Shown here: positions 1-4,929 of the stretch, piece by piece
Layout: each line of letters begins with the position of its first letter
How positions within the stretch are numbered: the stretch's first letter is position 1
Made by a program: the position numbers and the translations under genes
Source: Sulfurovum sp.
GTDB lineage: Bacteria > Campylobacterota > Campylobacteria > Campylobacterales > Sulfurovaceae
Reading direction: 5' to 3'
Assembly: GCA_015663065.1 (NCBI GenBank)
Contig: DQSX01000155.1
Coordinates: 1 to 6,850, forward strand
Length of the DNA stretch: 6,850 nt
Notes under the pieces: model-generated
What the model saw: only the letters and a program-made list of their open reading frames with translations
Database searches by the model: none
What the model was told of the DNA's origin: nothing

Positions 1-242
1 ATGGCTGCCCATTCAAAGAAACCGATCTCATCAAGCACCATAGAGAGGATGATGATACCTATAAATGCCAGTGTAGCATCCCAAACAATGCCTATAACTG
101 TCTCTACGTCCTGATAGCTTACCACACCAATAATGAGTGCAATAATGGCACCGATGACCGCGGTAGTACCTATCTGTAAACCTTTTGGCTGCCAAATGAC
201 GAAAATGAGTGTAATAAGAAAGAGGGTTGAAGCTAAAAACAT
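1..242 (-). CDS. arsB: Arsenite efflux pump ArsB, N-terminal part (gene runs off the window)
   Basis: This is the first ~80 codons of an arsenite/antimonite efflux permease of the inner membrane, which exports the As(III) made by ArsC. The visible protein begins MFLASTLFLITLIFVIWQPK and continues through hydrophobic segments at about residues 2-17, 24-42 and 54-70. It has the 'VIWQPKGL' and 'LDEIGFFEWAA' signatures that I know from ArsB proteins. The start ATG (242..240) shares one base with the TAA stop of the upstream 84-aa gene, and only a weak ribosome binding site precedes it, so translational coupling is likely. It is the last visible gene of an arsR-arsC-orf-arsB operon. The C-terminal ~350 residues lie outside the window, so integrity of the pump cannot be judged. 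Family assignment is from motif memory. Confidence 0.9.
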   Translation of the reverse strand, partial: MFLASTLFLITLIFVIWQPKGLQIGTTAVIGAIIALIIGVVSYQDVETVIGIVWDATLAFIGIIILSMVLDEIGFFEWAA

Positions 243-496
243 TAGTTGATCACTTTAGATCTTGCAAGTGCCGCTTCTATCTCTTCTTTACTGACTGCAC
301 CGGATAGATCAAGATGTACTTCACCATCTTTACCTGAGACTTCCATATTGTTTATTCTCTTTTTTGTCTCATCGGTCATACACTCGCAGGAACCTGTTTT
401 ACAGTTTTCAACCATGGTGATAATATTTTGTTTCTCTACGGCACCTGTAAATGAGATCTTTACGCCTTGGTCAGTTTTTAGTACGTTCTTATTCAT
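242..496 (-). CDS. 84-aa Cys-cluster protein of the ars operon, internally duplicated, function unknown
   Basis: I do not recognise this family. The protein has no signal peptide or membrane segment. Two 22-residue units are alike: residues 12-33 (V-K-I-S-F-T-G-A-V-E-K...) and 60-81 (V-H-L-D-L-S-G-A-V-S-K...), with 7 identical positions (V, G, A, V, K, I, K) and several conservative ones. This suggests a duplicated beta-strand plus helix module. Between the units sits a cysteine cluster, C32-x4-C37-x-C39, with all three Cys of the protein. The gene overlaps arsC by 4 nt (ATGA) and has a good ribosome binding site (AGGA at 506..503, 6 nt spacing); its stop overlaps the arsB start. Expression with the ars genes is therefore near certain. 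A three-thiol cluster beside a reductase and an arsenite pump suggests As(III) binding or delivery, an ArsD-like role without visible ArsD homology. That role is inference. Confidence 0.85.
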   Translation of the reverse strand: MNKNVLKTDQGVKISFTGAVEKQNIITMVENCKTGSCECMTDETKKRINNMEVSGKDGEVHLDLSGAVSKEEIEAALARSKVIN

Positions 497-894
497 TTTA
501 ATTCCTTTGTGATGATTGGTAATAATTCATTTTTAATTTCTTTTAATGTCTCTTCAAAAGCGACATATTCTTTTCCGTCCGGGTCTTCAAATCCTACGTG
601 TATTGTCTTGACCGATTTGGGAAACATTGGGCAGGTCTCCTGGGCATGTCCACAGACGGTCACGACCAGGTCATAATCGTTCTCAATGACGCTATCAAGT
701 GTTTTGGAATGATAAGACTCTTTCCAAATACCTGCCTCTTCCAATACTTTTTTAGCATTGGGGTTGACTCTTCCTGAAGCTTTCACCCCTGAACTCTCAG
801 CAGATATGCCTTCAAGTTCAGCATTGATGAGGGCTTCAGCAATGATACTTCTACAGGAGTTCCCTGTACATAAAATAAGTACTCTTTTACTCAT
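493..894 (-). CDS. arsC: Arsenate reductase ArsC, low-molecular-weight phosphatase/thioredoxin-coupled type
   Basis: This is a cytoplasmic enzyme that reduces arsenate to arsenite, which ArsB can then export. The 133-aa length is typical of the family that evolved from low-molecular-weight tyrosine phosphatases. The P-loop is C9-TGNSC14-R15-S (CX5R), with C9 as the nucleophile. The redox pair expected for the thioredoxin-linked mechanism is present as C81 and C88 in 'VCGHAQETCP'. D104 in 'FEDPDG' fits the general acid. All catalytic residues are therefore intact. The gene starts inside the 3' end of arsR (8-nt overlap) with an AAGGA ribosome binding site 8 nt upstream, and overlaps the following 84-aa gene by ATGA. 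It is unlike the glutaredoxin-dependent ArsC of E. coli plasmid R773. Regulation should be through ArsR at the promoter upstream of arsR. Confidence 0.95.
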   Translation of the reverse strand: MSKRVLILCTGNSCRSIIAEALINAELEGISAESSGVKASGRVNPNAKKVLEEAGIWKESYHSKTLDSVIENDYDLVVTVCGHAQETCPMFPKSVKTIHVGFEDPDGKEYVAFEETLKEIKNELLPIITKELK

Positions 895-1198
895 TATGAC
901 ATCCTTTTTTTAATTTGGGGGCAATCAAGTCTAAATGTCTGATCTCTTCTAAAATGGATTGCCTGAAGAGATCAAGAGGTCTGCGAACAGAGTAGTATGC
1001 CCAGCGTCCTCGTCTCTCCACTTTTAAAAAACCTGCTTCTTTGAGTATTTTGAGATGTCTTGAAACACGTGATTGGATCATGCCAAAGGCATTTTCAATG
1101 TCACAAACACAAACTTCTTCATGATGATTGATGAAATTGAGGATCTTCAGCCGTGTTTCGTCATTGAGTGAACCAATGGTTTTAAGAAATATTTCCAT
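887..1198 (-). CDS. arsR: Arsenic-responsive repressor ArsR (ArsR/SmtB winged helix)
   Basis: This is a 103-aa metalloregulatory repressor and first gene of the ars operon. A winged helix-turn-helix is visible, with the recognition helix around 'SRVSRHLKILKEAG' (about residues 43-56) and the wing around 'VERRGRWAYYSV'. C30 and C32 in 'EEVCVCDIE' match the ELCVCDL arsenite-binding motif of classical ArsR at the alpha-3 helix; a third ligand is not obvious there, and the only other Cys is C100 near the C terminus. On binding As(III) the dimer should release the operator at 1242-1265. The start is supported by AAAGG at 1209..1205, 6 nt upstream of the ATG. The 3' end overlaps arsC by 8 nt. The classical position of the Cys pair argues for arsenic rather than zinc or cadmium sensing. 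Confidence 0.94.
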   Translation of the reverse strand: MEIFLKTIGSLNDETRLKILNFINHHEEVCVCDIENAFGMIQSRVSRHLKILKEAGFLKVERRGRWAYYSVRRPLDLFRQSILEEIRHLDLIAPKLKKGCHNE

Positions 1199-1221
1199 AC
1201 TGTACCTTTGTAGTTTTTCGT

Positions 1222-1250
1222 AGTATAGCAGAGTAAATTAAATATATCAA
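1222..1250 (-). promoter_or_regulatory. Promoter of the ars operon
   Basis: On the minus strand TTGATA (1250..1245) and TATACT (1227..1222) are 17 nt apart, a near-consensus sigma70-type promoter. The predicted start is near 1215, giving a leader of about 17 nt containing the arsR ribosome binding site. The -35 box is part of the operator palindrome, so a bound ArsR would block RNA polymerase. Confidence 0.78.
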
Positions 1251-1265
1251 GATATATTGATGTAT
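1242..1265. promoter_or_regulatory. Putative ArsR operator (12+12 imperfect palindrome)
   Basis: The two 12-bp halves, ATATATCAAGAT and ATATTGATGTAT, are complementary at 10 of 12 positions. The core is ATCAA at 1246-1250 and TTGAT at 1257-1261 with a 6-bp spacer. It overlaps the -35 box of the arsR promoter. Size, AT-richness and ATCAA/TTGAT arms fit what is known of ArsR-type operators; binding itself is inferred. Confidence 0.7.
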
Positions 1266-1282
1266 GGAGCTACTTTTTGTAT

Positions 1283-1310
1283 AAAAAGTTTAAACCAGAG
1301 GAGGTTTAAA
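1283..1310 (-). terminator. Intrinsic terminator of the znu operon, containing the stop codon of the last gene
   Basis: Read on the minus strand, TTTAAACC (1310..1303), a 6-nt loop and GGTTTAAA (1296..1289) form a perfect 8-bp stem, followed by CTTTTTA (1288..1282). The TAA of the 128-aa gene (1308..1306) lies within the stem. A second small hairpin, CTTTTT-gtat-AAAAAG (1273-1288), overlaps the U-tract. The stem is AT-rich, so strength is uncertain. It would insulate the ars promoter from znu read-through. Confidence 0.65.
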
Positions 1311-1692
1311 TCCCTGGTTTGTTTCTGTACTGTACTTTGTTGAGTATGGTATCTACTTTGAAAAGAAAATTTCCCCATTGTGAAGTATTGTTCATGTCTC
1401 CAACAGGAGTAAGATGTCCCATCAATCCGGCTTCGTCTACTTCTTTGTAGAAAAAAGATCCTAAAATGGTATTGGCATCCAGATCATGGGTCTCTGTAAT
1501 CTCATAGGCAGATTCTGGAAGGATAGCCGGTATCCAGCCTTTTTGTATGGCTTTATTTTCTTTTACAACTACTATATCTTGATATTTGTTGATCTGTACA
1601 TTTGAGTAACGTTGTATAAAGACGACATAGCCCAGTACAAAGAAGCTTATGATGAGAAGCAGTATATATTTCCAATTTATTTGTTTAGTCAT
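1306..1692 (-). CDS. 128-aa membrane-anchored protein of unknown function, last gene of the znu operon
   Basis: No named family is assigned. The N terminus has a short basic/polar stretch, then one hydrophobic segment at about residues 9-26, so the remaining ~100 residues probably face the periplasm as a signal-anchored domain. The most distinctive stretch is G52-W-I-P-x3-L58-P-x-S-A-x2-I-x3-H69-D-L-D72-x-N74, which looks like a conserved motif; I recall similar 'WIP..LP.SA..I...HDLDTN' stretches in uncharacterised Gram-negative proteins, but cannot confirm it. No Cys and few His argue against direct zinc binding. The gene begins 1 nt after the znuB stop with ribosome binding site AAGGA (1704..1700), 7 nt before the ATG, and ends in the terminator stem. 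Co-transcription with znuB is clear; a role in metal uptake is only inference from position. Confidence 0.85.
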   Translation of the reverse strand: MTKQINWKYILLLIISFFVLGYVVFIQRYSNVQINKYQDIVVVKENKAIQKGWIPAILPESAYEITETHDLDANTILGSFFYKEVDEAGLMGHLTPVGDMNNTSQWGNFLFKVDTILNKVQYRNKPGI

Positions 1693-1693
1693 T

Positions 1694-2494
1694 TTATTTT
1701 CCTTTGTATAAGAGCAAGAATAGACCTAATGAAGCAGCAGATATAAGAATAATAGATGCTCCAGAGGTCAGGTTATAGGTATATGAGAACCAAAGTCCTG
1801 TCAGGGTGAAGAGGGTGGCAACAAACCCCGATATGATCATCATACTCAGCAGTGATCTTGAGAGTTTTTCTGCGATGTATACAGGGATGGTCAGCATAGC
1901 AATCACCAAGATGAGCCCCACTACTTTAATCGCTATGACTACGGTCAGTGCAGAGAGTATGAGTATCAGTGTATAGAATAACTTGACATTCACACCTCTT
2001 AGTTTGGCATATTCGCTGTCGTAAGAGACTGCCAGTATATCTCTGTACCAAAAGGTGATAACAAAGATGATGACAGCAAGAAGTGCTGCCATAAAATAGA
2101 TGTCTTCCGTACTGACTGCTAAGATGGAACCAAAGAGATACGACATCATATCGACATTGTAACCCGGTGTCAGGTCTATGAAAATAACACCAATGGCCAT
2201 ACCTACAGCCCAGATGAGTCCTATAAAAGTGTCCATGCGGTGTCGTGTCTGCATGGTGAGTGAAGCGATGAGTATGGCTGCGGCTACAGCAAAGAGTGAA
2301 GCCCCAAGAAAGATAGGGAACCCAAAATAGACAGCCATTCCGATGCCACCGTAAGAGGCATGTGCCATACCACCGGCTAGAAAGACCATACGGTTCACCA
2401 CAATGAGTGAGCCTATGATACCCGCAGCGAAAGAGACAAGAATACCTGCTATAAGTGCGTGCTGGATAAATTCAAAGGAGAGGGCTTCTATCAT
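1694..2494 (-). CDS. znuB: Zinc/manganese ABC transporter permease ZnuB
   Basis: This is a polytopic inner-membrane permease of the ABC-3 family, pairing with the ZnuC ATPase and the periplasmic protein ZnuA for import of a divalent metal, most likely zinc. About seven to eight hydrophobic segments are visible across the protein, and 'VVNRMVFLAGGMAHASYGGIGMA' near the N terminus is typical of the family. I choose the ATG at 2494, giving 266 aa. It overlaps the znuC TGA as ATGA and has GGAGGG (2507..2502) exactly 8 nt upstream. A longer frame starting at 2509 would place that ribosome binding site inside the gene. The stop is 1 nt before the 128-aa gene. Substrate could also be manganese, but the His-rich loop of the neighbouring ZnuA favours zinc. 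Confidence 0.92.
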   Translation of the reverse strand: MIEALSFEFIQHALIAGILVSFAAGIIGSLIVVNRMVFLAGGMAHASYGGIGMAVYFGFPIFLGASLFAVAAAILIASLTMQTRHRMDTFIGLIWAVGMAIGVIFIDLTPGYNVDMMSYLFGSILAVSTEDIYFMAALLAVIIFVITFWYRDILAVSYDSEYAKLRGVNVKLFYTLILILSALTVVIAIKVVGLILVIAMLTIPVYIAEKLSRSLLSMMIISGFVATLFTLTGLWFSYTYNLTSGASIILISAASLGLFLLLYKGK

Positions 2495-3366
2495 TTTATT
2501 TCCCTCCATTGGGCTTCGTCGATTTCGACAGGCTCAGCCACCGAGTCTTGTTCAGTTACTTCGGTCCCTGAGCTTGTCGAAGGGGTTGAAGGGTCACAAG
2601 TATTACAACTCTCCGAACCCAACATCTGAAGCAGCTCAATCTCACAAAAATGCTCTTCATCTCCATGGGTGTGGAAGGTGGACTTTTTATCGGAAATATC
2701 ATGATAGGAGAGTCTTTTGTTAATGTGCGCAGCTTTGTCAGCATACTCCAGGATGACTGAAATGTCATGGCTTACTACGATGACTGTGATATTTTGGTTG
2801 AGGAGTTTTAAGAGTTCATAGATCTCTTTTTGCCCTGTAATGTCTATGCTGGAAGTCGGTTCATCGAGTATGAGTATTTTTGGGTGGGCGCAGAGTGCTC
2901 TGGCTATCATCACTCTTTGTCTCTGTCCGCCTGAGAGTGAGCCGATCTTTTTTTGTGCAAATTCCTGCATCCCTACTTGAGAAAGTGTACCCATCGCACA
3001 TGCGATCTCATCTTTCCCGTAACCAAAAAGAGGGGTTTTTTCACCCACATGACCCATGAGAACCACTTCAATGACTTTGATGGGGAAATCGGTATTGACA
3101 TTGGTGTTTTGAGGGACGTAACCGATGAGTGAAAGATTTTTTGAAGGGTTTTTGCCAAAGACTTTGATGCTTCCTTGTTTTGCCTTCTCTAAACCCAGTA
3201 TGAGTTTAAGCAGTGTTGACTTTCCCCCGCCGTTGGGACCAATGATAGCGAGGAAGTCACGCTCTTGGACAGAGAGATTTATATTTTCTAATATCATATC
3301 TCTGTCGTAGGCAAAGGAGAGTGCTTTTATCTCAATGACTGAGTGACTATTTTCCTGCAATGGCAT
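2491..3366 (-). CDS. znuC: Zinc ABC transporter ATP-binding protein ZnuC with a repeat-derived C-terminal tail
   Basis: This is the cytoplasmic ATPase that powers metal uptake with ZnuB and ZnuA. All motifs are intact: Walker A G43-PNGGGKST-51, Q-loop Q86, signature LSGGQ at 144-148, Walker B 164-169 (ILILDE) and the switch His H200. A His/Cys segment, 'FHTHGDEEHFCE' at about 231-242, is followed by a low-complexity tail from about 250. Residues ~260-283, including 'SVAEPVEID', are encoded by a palindromic DNA repeat (2521-2585), so the tail is probably an insertion product; family members usually end around 250-260 residues. The ATG at 3366 lies 20 nt inside znuA and has no clear ribosome binding site, suggesting coupling to znuA translation. 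The 3' end overlaps znuB by ATGA. Substrate assignment follows ZnuA. Confidence 0.93.
   Translation of the reverse strand: MPLQENSHSVIEIKALSFAYDRDMILENINLSVQERDFLAIIGPNGGGKSTLLKLILGLEKAKQGSIKVFGKNPSKNLSLIGYVPQNTNVNTDFPIKVIEVVLMGHVGEKTPLFGYGKDEIACAMGTLSQVGMQEFAQKKIGSLSGGQRQRVMIARALCAHPKILILDEPTSSIDITGQKEIYELLKLLNQNITVIVVSHDISVILEYADKAAHINKRLSYHDISDKKSTFHTHGDEEHFCEIELLQMLGSESCNTCDPSTPSTSSGTEVTEQDSVAEPVEIDEAQWREIK
2524..2581. repeat. REP-like palindromic repeat ('TTCGACAAGCTCAG' type) inside znuC
   Basis: TTCGACAGGCTCAG (2524-2537) and CTGAGCTTGTCGAA (2568-2581) are complementary at 13 of 14 positions. Inside them ACCGA (2540-2544) pairs with TCGGT (2561-2565), leaving a 2x2 internal loop and a 16-nt apical loop. 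Together this forms a long hairpin in DNA or mRNA. I recognise the arms as a dispersed repeat that recurs in many bacterial genomes and often gives translations such as 'VAEPVE' and 'FRQAQP'. Only one copy is in this window, so dispersal in this genome is unproven. It is in frame with znuC. Confidence 0.75.
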
Positions 3367-4201
3367 GGGCTATCTTTATGAGATTTTCTGACCAGTTTGC
3401 TGCAAGAGGAGAGACTTTCACGACCTCTATTTTTAACTCGTCTGCCATCACCTTCGCAACAGAATCCGAAAACTCCGGTTGTGTGAAGATGGCTGATATC
3501 TTCTCTGCTTTGGCTTCTTTGATAAGTTCTATCATCTCTTTAGGTTTTGGAGATTTCCCTTCTATTTCTACAGAGAGTTGCTCCAAACCGTAAGCAGAGG
3601 CAAAATACCCCCATGAAGGGTGAAAGACCATAAACTTTGAGCCTTTAGCTGTGTCTGAAAGTATCTCTTTGATCTGCTTGTCTGTATGGCTGATATGGGC
3701 AATGAACTTTTCATAATTGGCTCTATAATAGGTTTTATTGTCAGGGTCAAGATTTATCAATGCTTCATAGATATGCAGCGCAATGATCTTTACATTTTCA
3801 GGATCTGTCCAAATGTGGGGGTCTTTCCCTGTACCTTCTTCTTTAGCATGTGTACTGTGCTCGTGATGTGCGTGTGAAGCTATGGCTCTTTTTTCTATGC
3901 CTTCTGTCAAATCGATCACTTGCATATTTGTGTTCAAAGACTTGAACTTGCCCAACCAGACATTTTCAAACTCAACCCCTATGGCAAAGTAGAGTGCAGC
4001 TTTGGCAACATCTTTCATCTGTGAAGGTTTTGGTTCATAGGTGTGAGGAGAGTTTCCCGGAAGCACCATCAAAGAGACAGATACTTTGTCCCCACCGATG
4101 GCTTTTACAAATGTCTGTTGAGGCAAGATGCTGACCACGACATTGATATTAGCCAATATAAAAGTATTTAAAAATAGTGTAATAATAAGTATTCTTTTCA
4201 T
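3347..4201 (-). CDS. znuA: Periplasmic zinc-binding protein ZnuA
   Basis: This is the cluster A-I substrate-binding protein that captures zinc in the periplasm and hands it to ZnuBC. I use the ATG at 4201 (284 aa), which opens with a signal peptide (MKRILIITLFLNTFILA, cleavage near residue 17). A longer frame from 4273 would bury that signal peptide and overlap the upstream gene. Expected metal ligands are present: H53 in 'NSPHTYEP', H129 in 'DPHIWTDP', H194 in 'FHPSWGY' and an acidic residue at E243 or D246 in 'QPEFSD'. A His-rich loop at 110-118 (HAHHEHSTH), typical of zinc rather than manganese binders, sits before H129. No Shine-Dalgarno precedes the ATG, and TATAAT lies 7 nt upstream, so the mRNA may be leaderless. 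Control by Zur or Fur is plausible, but I see no clear operator. Confidence 0.94.
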   Translation of the reverse strand: MKRILIITLFLNTFILANINVVVSILPQQTFVKAIGGDKVSVSLMVLPGNSPHTYEPKPSQMKDVAKAALYFAIGVEFENVWLGKFKSLNTNMQVIDLTEGIEKRAIASHAHHEHSTHAKEEGTGKDPHIWTDPENVKIIALHIYEALINLDPDNKTYYRANYEKFIAHISHTDKQIKEILSDTAKGSKFMVFHPSWGYFASAYGLEQLSVEIEGKSPKPKEMIELIKEAKAEKISAIFTQPEFSDSVAKVMADELKIEVVKVSPLAANWSENLIKIAHAIAGK

Positions 4202-4208
4202 GAATGAG

Positions 4209-4214
4209 ATTATA
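4209..4214 (-). promoter_or_regulatory. -10 box of the znuA promoter, immediately before the ATG
   Basis: On the minus strand, TATAAT (4214..4209) is followed by 7 nt (CTCATTC) and then ATG (4201). It is preceded by a T-rich stretch (TTTTTTTTATTTTCGC) in place of a recognisable -35, the layout described for Campylobacter and Helicobacter sigma-80 promoters. The predicted transcription start falls on or next to the ATG. The promoter fills the 29-nt gap after the phosphoribosyltransferase gene. Confidence 0.65.
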
Positions 4215-4230
4215 GCGAAAATAAAAAAAA

Positions 4231-4677
4231 TTACTCTAAGAGATAATCTTTCTCCCAGAAAAACTCTATCCACTCCGTTGTTTCATAAAGGGCAAAGTCA
4301 GGTTGGATGACAGCGGTTTTTTTGTAATAAATCGAAGCGATCTTGAACTCTACTTTCGGGAAGTAGTTTTTGAGGTAATTCAAGACCTCTTTCACGGTTT
4401 GCCCGGAGTCTACAATGTCATCAAGTAGAATAACTTTTTTGGCTTTTCCCAACTCAGGGACATTGAAAATTTCACATACTTTACCTCTTTGATCACCCTC
4501 ATAGAGTATGGAGTTGATGCTCATTAGCTGACGGTTGTTTGTGGCAGAAGCATAGGCATGCGCTAAGGTCCAACCCCCTCTGGTGATCCCTATGATGGTA
4601 TCGGGGTTGTACGCTGCTGACAGTCGTACCAGCTGTTTAACATCTTCTACAAATTTTTCATAACCGTAATAAACCAT
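4231..4677 (-). CDS. PRPP-dependent phosphoribosyltransferase, purine (Gpt-like) type
   Basis: This 148-aa cytoplasmic enzyme of the type I phosphoribosyltransferase fold probably makes a purine nucleotide from a free base and PRPP. The PRPP-binding loop is V82-ILLDDIVDSGQT94, with the paired acidic residues D86-D87. The 'GITRGGW' segment (30-36) is the N-terminal phosphate-binding loop, and 'EWIEFFWEKD' near the C terminus resembles the WI..PW hood region of xanthine-guanine phosphoribosyltransferases. Length matches Gpt (about 150 aa). The exact base (xanthine, guanine or hypoxanthine) cannot be told from sequence. It has a good ribosome binding site, AGGAG (4688..4684), 6 nt before the ATG, formed partly by the TAG stop of the preceding 51-aa gene. 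It is co-transcribed with that gene. Confidence 0.88.
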   Translation of the reverse strand: MVYYGYEKFVEDVKQLVRLSAAYNPDTIIGITRGGWTLAHAYASATNNRQLMSINSILYEGDQRGKVCEIFNVPELGKAKKVILLDDIVDSGQTVKEVLNYLKNYFPKVEFKIASIYYKKTAVIQPDFALYETTEWIEFFWEKDYLLE

Positions 4678-4686
4678 TGTACGCTC

Positions 4687-4842
4687 CTATACAAATAAAA
4701 TGAGTGATGAGAATGCTGTCAGGAACAGCAGTTCAAGGTTAGGATCTTTAAATTCTCTTTTTGCACTTTTAATCATAACATAGTTCACCATACCCAAAGC
4801 TAAGCCTGTAGCAATGGAGGTGCCGAAAAGTTTTTCTAACAT
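4687..4842 (-). CDS. 51-aa putative membrane protein, unknown function
   Basis: This small protein has two hydrophobic stretches, about residues 7-24 and 38-51, separated by a charged segment (KSAKREFKDPN); it could be a two-pass hairpin membrane protein. I recognise no family. The frame is open further upstream to 4983, but that part overlaps the divergent plus-strand gene and its promoter. The ATG at 4842 has AGGA six bases upstream, so I take it as the start. The TAG stop is embedded in the ribosome binding site of the phosphoribosyltransferase gene, arguing that the two are translated from one message. A minus-strand TATAAT at 4903..4898 would start this transcript near 4891. Confidence 0.65.
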   Translation of the reverse strand: MLEKLFGTSIATGLALGMVNYVMIKSAKREFKDPNLELLFLTAFSSLILFV

Positions 4843-4896
4843 GTGCAATCCTGTAATGAAGTGAAAATATAGTGTAACATTTTTCTCAAGGTGTTT

Positions 4897-4923
4897 GATT
4901 ATATATATAGCTTTGATATAATC
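4897..4923. promoter_or_regulatory. Back-to-back divergent promoters with mirror-image -10 boxes
   Basis: GATTATA (4897-4903) and TATAATC (4917-4923) form a perfect 7-bp inverted repeat with a 13-bp spacer. Each arm carries a TATAAT: minus-strand 4903..4898 for the 51-aa/phosphoribosyltransferase operon, and plus-strand 4917-4922 for the VWA gene. TTGATT (4895-4900) is a possible plus -35 with 16-nt spacing and overlaps the minus -10, so the two promoters could not be occupied at once. Confidence 0.6.
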
Positions 4924-4929
4924 ACTTTT

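Noticed and set aside
246..512. Plus-strand open frame of 88 codons
   Set aside because: It lies antisense to the 84-aa Cys protein gene, which has a good ribosome binding site and fits the ars operon; no support for the plus frame.
2403..2723. Plus-strand open frame of 106 codons with 'FRQAQPP' and 'LSLSKG'
   Set aside because: It is antisense to znuB/znuC, and these peptides are reverse translations of the palindromic repeat, a frequent source of false genes.
2870..3240. Possible frame damage in znuC, because several short frames overlap it on both strands
   Set aside because: All ABC ATPase motifs are present in one continuous frame in the right order and spacing; the overlapping frames are shadows.
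4231..4246. Possible Zur/Fur-type operator (CTCT-A-AGAG core) upstream of znuA
   Set aside because: Only a 4-bp arm palindrome without extension; it does not resemble a Fur or Zur box that I know well enough to call.
4202..4273. Extended znuA start at 4273
   Set aside because: It overlaps the phosphoribosyltransferase gene, puts 24 residues before a good signal peptide, and would read through the TATAAT box.
4891..4929. GTG start at 4891 for the VWA protein
   Set aside because: The promoter -10 (4917-4922) lies inside this extension and there is no ribosome binding site in front of it.
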